Part shown: positions 59,421-64,000 of the stretch, piece after piece | Position numbering within the stretch: position 1 is the stretch's first letter | How the letters are laid out: the number at the start of each line of letters is the position of its first letter | Source of the DNA: Leptospirillum sp037442005 | GTDB lineage: Bacteria > Nitrospirota > Leptospirillia > Leptospirillales > Leptospirillaceae | Assembly (NCBI GenBank): GCA_037442005.1 | Contig: JBBIRA010000001.1 | Span: 47,076 to 111,075, forward strand | Direction of reading: 5' to 3' | Length of the DNA: 64,000 bases | Notes under the pieces: model-generated | What the model was told of the DNA's origin: nothing | Databases searched by the model: none | The model's input: only the letters and a program-made list of their open reading frames with translations | Made by a program: the position numbers and the translations under genes

Positions 59421-60557
59421 TTAATACATCGTGTGATCATTACGTTTCACATCTTCGACGGTGACGGGCCCTCGAAGAACCCAGTAGGCCCAGCTGGTAT
59501 AAATAACGACCACCGGGGTCAGAATGATGGCTGCCCAAAACATCAGTAACAGGGTCAGCCGGCTGGAAACGGCATCCCACGCCGTCAGGGAGCTTGCCGG
59601 ATCAAGACTGGACGGTAACAAAAACGGAAAGAGAGAGACCGCAGCGGTCAGGATAATGCCCACACCGGTCAGCGTGGAACCGATGAAGGCTGTCCGTCCC
59701 TGGCGGGAGATTCCGCCGGCGAAGGCCAGAACCAGGCCAATTCCGACCAGGACGATCACGCTATAGAGAGCGGGATACGTATGAAAATTCCCAAACCACC
59801 CCCCCGGTACGGAGACAACCGTTTTGGCCAGTGGATCCGGTAAGTCGCCGGGGCCCGGCCCGGAAACGATCCGATATCCCGGAATCCGGTCGACCCAGAC
59901 ACCCAGAGCGGCGTAGAGAACGCCGGTCAGAACTGAAAGGAGCGTGACCGCCTTGGCCGAGCGTTCTTTTAAGGGGGCTTCTGTCCGCAGGAGCAGATAG
60001 GCCCCCCCGTGCAAACCGATCATGACCAGGGACAGGATTCCCGCAGCCAGTCCGAAGGGGTTTAACAGGGCCCAGAAAGATCCTTCGTAAAAGGATCGCA
60101 TCGACTGGTCCAGCCTGAAGGGAAGTCCCTTGAACAGGTTTCCGAAGGCCACGCCAAACACCAGTGCCGGAACGGCTCCTCCAATAAAAAGACCCCAGTC
60201 CCAGAAGGTTCTCCATGTGGCGTTTTCGATCTTGCTTCTGTAATCGAATCCCACCGGCCTGAAAAAGAGAGCCCACAAGACCAGGAGCAACGCGACATAC
60301 ATGCCGGAAAAGGCGGTTGCGTAAACAAGCGGCCAGGCGGCAAAGAGGGCCCCACCCGCTGTAATGAACCAGACCTGGTTCCCTTCCCAGTGTGGACCGA
60401 CGCTATTTAAAAGGACTCTTCGTTCCAGATCATTTTTCCCAAGCCAGGGGAGCAGGAAGCCTACGCCCATGTCAAAGCCGTCCGTGATGAAAAATCCGGA
60501 CAGTAAAATGACCACCAGCCCCCACCAGAGCTCCTTGAGTGTTCCGTAGTCAAACAT
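59421..60557 (-). CDS. cydB: Cytochrome bd ubiquinol oxidase subunit II
   Basis: Structural membrane subunit of the bd-type quinol oxidase. 378 residues, nine hydrophobic segments. FDYGTLKELWWGLVVILLSGFFITDGFDMGVG and SVGPHWEGNQVWFITAGGALFAAWPLVYA are family hallmarks; NFHTYPALYSVIVLVG and LMFWAAIILTPVVVIYTSWAYWVLRG close the protein. ATG at 60557 lies inside the last codons of cydA (8-base overlap). Confidence 0.96.
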   Translation of the reverse strand: MFDYGTLKELWWGLVVILLSGFFITDGFDMGVGFLLPWLGKNDLERRVLLNSVGPHWEGNQVWFITAGGALFAAWPLVYATAFSGMYVALLLVLWALFFRPVGFDYRSKIENATWRTFWDWGLFIGGAVPALVFGVAFGNLFKGLPFRLDQSMRSFYEGSFWALLNPFGLAAGILSLVMIGLHGGAYLLLRTEAPLKERSAKAVTLLSVLTGVLYAALGVWVDRIPGYRIVSGPGPGDLPDPLAKTVVSVPGGWFGNFHTYPALYSVIVLVGIGLVLAFAGGISRQGRTAFIGSTLTGVGIILTAAVSLFPFLLPSSLDPASSLTAWDAVSSRLTLLLMFWAAIILTPVVVIYTSWAYWVLRGPVTVEDVKRNDHTMY

Positions 60558-62136
60558 GCGCTTTTCCTTTCTCAAGCATTCCGGAGGCTTTCTGTCCGGA
60601 TCCGGTGTCCTCGTACAGTTCGGCAACAGGACCGATACGGGCATATCGGGTCATCAGCATGAGTTCGACGACGAGGAGAACAGTATAAAACGCGGTAAAT
60701 CCGACCAGGGAGAAGAGAAGGCTCCGGGTGGTGAGGGAAGACACGGAGTCGAAGGTCGGAAGAACTCCGTAGATGGACCAGGGCTGTCTCCCGTACTCGG
60801 CGACAAACCATCCCAGCTCACTGGCTGCATAGGGTAGCGGGATGAACCACAGGGACAGACGGAGGAGCCAGGGTTTCTTGTCGCATTCCTGCCGGCTTGA
60901 GTAGTAAAAGGCCAGGGCAAAAAAAGCCAGGAACGAAAAGCCCAGTCCGACCATTCCCCGGAAAGCCCAAAACATGGGGGTGACGGCGGGAATGGTATCA
61001 AGAGCCGCCTGGTGGATCTGGGCGGGGGTTGCCGTTTTGACGTCCTGGACATAGCGTTTCAATAACAGCCCGAATCCCAAGTCATCCTTGTGATCCATAA
61101 ACTCTTTTCTGGCCACGGAGTTTTTCGGGTTTTTCCGGAAGGCCTCAAGATCTTCGACGGACAGGATTCCATTTTTGATCCGGGTTTCGTTGGTCGCGAC
61201 GATTTCCTTGATCCCCGGAATGGGCGTGTCATAGGTCCTTGTTGCAATCAGCCCCAGGACCCAGGGAATCTTGATGGCAAAATCGTTTTTCATGTTTTTC
61301 TGGTCCACAACCGCGACCAGGTTAAAGGATGCCGGAGCCGGTTCCGTTTCCCACATGGCTTCCATGGCGGCAAGCTTGGTTTTCTGGCCGATATCATCGA
61401 GGTAACCCGATTCATCGCCTAAAATGATGACCGACAATGTGGAGGCAAGACCGAAGGCGGCCGCGATGCGGAAGGAGCGTTTGGCGACTTCGTAGTGGCG
61501 GCCCTTCAGCAGGTACCAGCCACTGATCCCTAGAACAAAACAGGAAGCCGTGACATAGCCGGCACTGACGGTATGAACAAATTTCGCCTGGGCAACAGGG
61601 TTCAGGAAGAGTTTCCAGAAACTTGTCAGCTCCATGCGCATTGTATCGGGGTTGAAGGTGGCTCCCACCGGATTTTGCATCCAGCCGTTGGCGATCAGGA
61701 TCCATAGCGCGGAAAGATTCGTTCCGGTTGCGGTCATAATAGTGGCAAAAAGATGACCACCCTTTGAAAGCCGGTTCCATCCGAAAAAGAAGAGACCGAC
61801 AAAGGTCGATTCCAGAAAGAAGGCCATGAGTCCTTCAATGGCCAGCGGAGCTCCAAAGATATCTCCGACGTAGTGAGAATAGTATGACCAGTTTGTTCCG
61901 AATTCGAACTCCATTGTCAGGCCGGTGGTGACGCCCAGGGCAAAGTTGATTCCAAAGAGCTTTCCCCAGAACTTCGTCATTTCCTTGTAGACCGGTTTCC
62001 CGGTCATGACGTAAACGGTTTCCATGATGACCAGGATATAGGTCAACCCCAAGGTCAGTGGTACAAAAAGAAAGTGGTACAGAGCCGTGATTGCAAACTG
62101 CAAGCGGGACAGATCCACAAGATTTCCGGTGGGCAT
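60550..62136 (-). CDS. cydA: Cytochrome bd ubiquinol oxidase subunit I
   Basis: Heme-bearing subunit of cytochrome bd, which oxidises quinol and reduces oxygen with high affinity. 528 residues. Heme ligands are His21 (ALYHFLF), His188 (AKFVHTVSAGY) and Met395 (AFRGMVGLG), each two residues past the E. coli numbers; the acidic residues Glu101 and Glu109 are also in place. The Q-loop (GQKTKLAAMEAMWETEPAPASF to IATRTYDTPIPGIKE) is close to the E. coli type. AATAAGGAGAGGCCT precedes the ATG. Transcription should start about 29 bases upstream from the sigma-54 promoter at 62176-62191. bd oxidases are known to resist sulfide, which fits co-expression with sqr. Confidence 0.97.
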   Translation of the reverse strand: MPTGNLVDLSRLQFAITALYHFLFVPLTLGLTYILVIMETVYVMTGKPVYKEMTKFWGKLFGINFALGVTTGLTMEFEFGTNWSYYSHYVGDIFGAPLAIEGLMAFFLESTFVGLFFFGWNRLSKGGHLFATIMTATGTNLSALWILIANGWMQNPVGATFNPDTMRMELTSFWKLFLNPVAQAKFVHTVSAGYVTASCFVLGISGWYLLKGRHYEVAKRSFRIAAAFGLASTLSVIILGDESGYLDDIGQKTKLAAMEAMWETEPAPASFNLVAVVDQKNMKNDFAIKIPWVLGLIATRTYDTPIPGIKEIVATNETRIKNGILSVEDLEAFRKNPKNSVARKEFMDHKDDLGFGLLLKRYVQDVKTATPAQIHQAALDTIPAVTPMFWAFRGMVGLGFSFLAFFALAFYYSSRQECDKKPWLLRLSLWFIPLPYAASELGWFVAEYGRQPWSIYGVLPTFDSVSSLTTRSLLFSLVGFTAFYTVLLVVELMLMTRYARIGPVAELYEDTGSGQKASGMLEKGKAHV

Positions 62137-62175
62137 AGGCCTCTCCTTATTTTGGTGTGTATTCCTTTATGAATA

Positions 62176-62191
62176 AGCAACTCTCATGCCA
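62176..62191 (-). promoter_or_regulatory. Sigma-54 promoter of cydABX-sqr
   Basis: Read on the minus strand: TGGCATGAGAGTTGCT, a full match to TGGCAYG-N4-TTGCW. The GG and GC dinucleotides are 12 bases apart, as required for -24/-12. Predicted start near 62165, 29 bases before the cydA ATG. A sigma-54 activator gene is divergent and adjacent. Confidence 0.85.
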
Positions 62192-62254
62192 CGATCTGAA
62201 CCCGGTAGAAATCCCGTTCTTTCAAGGGGTATGGAATGCTTTTGTTCAAATTCT

Positions 62255-62268
62255 TGCCATTATTGGCA
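62255..62268. promoter_or_regulatory. Palindrome TGCCA-TTAT-TGGCA
   Basis: A perfect 5-4-5 inverted repeat in the cydA/activator intergenic region, about 90-100 bases upstream of the sigma-54 start. A candidate activator site or operator. Confidence 0.4.
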
Positions 62269-62285
62269 GAAGGGAGGAGAATGGT

Positions 62286-62303
62286 TGTGTCAAATCTGAC
62301 ACA
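62286..62303. promoter_or_regulatory. Palindrome TGTGTCA-AATC-TGACACA, candidate activator site
   Basis: A perfect 7-4-7 inverted repeat centred about 130 bases upstream of the predicted sigma-54 start and just before the activator's own start codon. This is the usual place for an enhancer-like site of a sigma-54 activator, and it could also autoregulate the activator gene. Confidence 0.6.
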
Positions 62304-62320
62304 GCATAAAAGGAGAGCTT

Positions 62321-63676
62321 ATGCCCATTGATCCCGTGATCTCATCAGGACAGTCCATTTTTGAAATCCTGAATGCGTTTTCAGAGCCGATGATCGCGAT
62401 TGACAAGCACTACCGGATCCTGGCTGCCAACAAGGCTTATGAGCGGTTGTATTCCGCCTCGTCATCGCCTCTTCTTGCGGGAAGAGCCTGTCACGAGGTT
62501 TCTCACGGATACCCGGTTCCTTGTGACCAGATGGGAGAGACCTGCCCGTTGATGACGGTCATGGAAGAGGGCTCCTCCCATCGGGTCATGCATATCCATC
62601 AGGGACCTCTCGGCCCTCATGTCGTGGAAGTTGAAATGTGGCCGGGCGCAGATCCGGTGAGTGGAGCCACGTTTTATCTTGAAAAAGTTCATCCTTCTCC
62701 GATTTCCAGACCCGACCCTGTGACGGAGGGGCTGGTTGGCCAGTCTCCCCTTTTTCTGAAAATGGTCTCTCTTATCCATAAGGTGGCTCCCAAAAATACC
62801 GGCGTATTCCTGGAAGGGGAGACCGGGAGCGGGAAAGAGCTTGTTGCCCATGCAATCCATGCTCTTTCTTCCCGCAAAGAAAAAGCATTTGTAACTGTTG
62901 ACTGCTCCGGATTGACTGAAACGCTGATTGAAAGTGAACTTTTCGGACATGAAAAGGGATCTTTTACCGGTGCCCAGGGGAAAAAAATCGGACTTGTCGA
63001 GGCGGCACGCGGGGGAACGCTTTTTCTGGATGAGGTTGGCGAATTGCCTCTATCCATGCAGGTCAAACTACTGCGCCTCCTTGAAACCAATGTATTCCGG
63101 CGGGTCGGAGGGGTCGATCCGATCAGGGCCGATATCCGGTTAATCTCGGCAACGCATCGAAATCTGCGCGCCATGGTCGTTGAGGGAACGTTCCGGCAGG
63201 ATCTTTTTTACCGGCTCAATATTTTTCCGGTGGTATTGCCCCCTTTAAGGGAACGGAAAGAGGATATTCCGATTCTGATCGATTCCATCCTGAAACGTCT
63301 GACGGGATCCGGGGTTCGACTGTCTTCCGAAGCCCGGAATCTTCTTCTGGCCCATGACTATCCCGGGAATATCCGGGAACTGCGAAATATCCTGGAGCGG
63401 GCGCTGATCCTCTCCGACGAGGGTGAGATTACGGCCGATCATCTGCCGGATCTTCAGCGTCCCTTTGCCTGTCCGGCTCCCCTGGCAGGAGAGGATGACC
63501 GGATCCTGCCGATGAGAGAAATCGAACGTCGATATCTCGACTGGGCCCTTTCCAGAAAATCAGAATCCATGGAGGAATTAGCCGGAAAACTGGGGATGAG
63601 CTCCCGGACCCTGTACCGGAAGATCCGGGAGAATCCTCCCCTGATCCAAAAGAAACGCAACGGAGACGACGAATGA
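62321..63676 (+). CDS. fisR: Sigma-54-dependent activator, FisR-like
   Basis: A 451-residue enhancer-binding protein. N-terminal PAS-like sensor (residues 12-120) with ACHEVSHGYPVPCDQMGETCPL: Cys57, Cys68, Cys75, spaced x10 and x6. AAA+ domain: Walker A GETGSGKE (166-173), GSFTGA loop (213-218) for sigma-54 contact, Walker B GGTLFLDE (231-238), then RQDLFYRLNIFPV. Fis-type helix-turn-helix at the end (MEELAGKLGMSSRTLYRKI). From memory, FisR of Cupriavidus senses sulfane sulfur through Cys53, Cys64 and Cys71, the same spacing, and drives sulfide-oxidation genes; hence the name, by analogy. AAAAGGAGAGCTT precedes the ATG. Divergent from cydABX-sqr, its likely target. Confidence 0.85.
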   Translation: MPIDPVISSGQSIFEILNAFSEPMIAIDKHYRILAANKAYERLYSASSSPLLAGRACHEVSHGYPVPCDQMGETCPLMTVMEEGSSHRVMHIHQGPLGPHVVEVEMWPGADPVSGATFYLEKVHPSPISRPDPVTEGLVGQSPLFLKMVSLIHKVAPKNTGVFLEGETGSGKELVAHAIHALSSRKEKAFVTVDCSGLTETLIESELFGHEKGSFTGAQGKKIGLVEAARGGTLFLDEVGELPLSMQVKLLRLLETNVFRRVGGVDPIRADIRLISATHRNLRAMVVEGTFRQDLFYRLNIFPVVLPPLRERKEDIPILIDSILKRLTGSGVRLSSEARNLLLAHDYPGNIRELRNILERALILSDEGEITADHLPDLQRPFACPAPLAGEDDRILPMREIERRYLDWALSRKSESMEELAGKLGMSSRTLYRKIRENPPLIQKKRNGDDE

Positions 63677-63815
63677 CACACATGAAAAAGATTGGTCTTT
63701 TTATGACTTAATTGGTATAGTTATTCCATCAATCTCCTTTTTTTTAATCGAATATCTCTGTTTTTGACCGGTTTGCGTTTGATAAGCCTCTTGTCTGTTT
63801 ACGCGGAGACTCAGC

Positions 63816-64000
63816 ATGAGAGAAAAAAAAGTGAGTGGGTCTTTTCCGTCGCCACCCGGGGAGGAGGGATCTGACCGGCTACCGGTGGTGGGGGTGGGTG
63901 CCTCTGCCGGCGGGTTATCCGCTTTCCGGGAGTTTCTCTCGGCCTTTCCCTCTTATACCCGTTGTGCGCTTGTTTTTCTCCAGCATCTTGATCCCTCGAT
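63816..64000 (+). CDS. CheB/CheR-type protein, N-terminus only
   Basis: The first 61 codons of a gene cut by the right edge. RLPVVGVGASAGGLSAFREFLSAFPSY and ALVFLQHLDPS are the start of a CheB methylesterase domain: the Ser of GASAGG is catalytic, and QHLDP continues the fold. The usual form with such a start and no receiver domain is the CheB-CheR(-PAS) fusion; that is inference since the rest is not visible. CGCGGAGACTCAGC precedes the ATG. Confidence 0.8.
   Translation, partial: MREKKVSGSFPSPPGEEGSDRLPVVGVGASAGGLSAFREFLSAFPSYTRCALVFLQHLDPS

Overview
The window looks like chromosomal DNA from a chemolithotrophic, probably acidophilic bacterium, most likely Leptospirillum or a close relative in the Nitrospirota. 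This is inference from gene content and style: moderately high GC, a BioW-BioF-BioB biotin cluster, split cobalamin genes beside ilvD, a GltB of 1553 residues, and a cytochrome bd operon joined to a sulfide:quinone reductase. No search was possible. The DNA is densely coded, with many 4-base ATGA/GTGA overlaps and mostly housekeeping genes. There is no insertion sequence, prophage, CRISPR array or rRNA operon. One tRNA is present, tRNA-Pro(CGG).

Layout. 1-6.5 kb (minus): a run of core genes, yicC-remA-gmk-rpoZ-coaBC, then a hairpin, then a TPR protein, a roadblock-like frame, aroQ, efp and the beginning of accB. 6.9-8.9 kb (plus): a glycogen-debranching-type glucosidase. 9-11.7 kb (minus): two lipoproteins, divergent from a LuxR-type regulator. 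13.4-15.4 kb (plus): a penicillin-binding transpeptidase and a CBS-pair protein. 15.4-16.4 kb: about 1 kb without a normal gene but with three near-consensus sigma-70 promoters, hairpins, a Fur-box-like site and a 21-bp palindrome. It leads into a TPR lipoprotein and an outer-membrane barrel protein. 18-21.3 kb (minus): biotin genes. 21.5-24.6 kb (minus): an Rrf2 regulator with an Old Yellow Enzyme, and an unrecognised 426-residue protein. 24.9-29.8 kb (plus): glyQ-glyS-ribD-ribE. 29.8-31.9 kb (minus): a PstS-like protein and a CHAD protein, both linked to phosphate or polyphosphate. 31.9-33.9 kb (plus): a diguanylate cyclase.

34.3-43 kb: an unknown basic protein, then yacG-cobI-membrane protein-cobM, a convergent ilvD, then cobQ-cobD-cobC. 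These give late-corrin and nucleotide-loop steps of cobalamin synthesis. 43.2-47.8 kb (plus): a small MerR-type protein, fumC, tRNA-Pro, and acylphosphatase-sigma factor-apt-YciI. 47.8-52.5 kb (minus): gltB. 52.7-57.8 kb (plus): an alkyltransferase, a YhaM-type nuclease, a large FAD/Fe-S dehydrogenase and an exported PEBP protein.

The most interesting part is 57.9-63.7 kb. cydA-cydB-cydX-sqr form one apparent minus-strand operon; cydX is only 48 codons. A textbook sigma-54 promoter lies just upstream of cydA. A divergent sigma-54 activator follows, whose sensor domain has three cysteines spaced C-x10-C-x6-C, the pattern I recall for the sulfane-sulfur sensor FisR. Two palindromes between them are candidate activator sites. 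Together this reads as a sulfide-responsive unit: SQR passes electrons from sulfide to quinone and the sulfide-tolerant bd oxidase burns them. The window ends in the beginning of a CheB/CheR-type protein.
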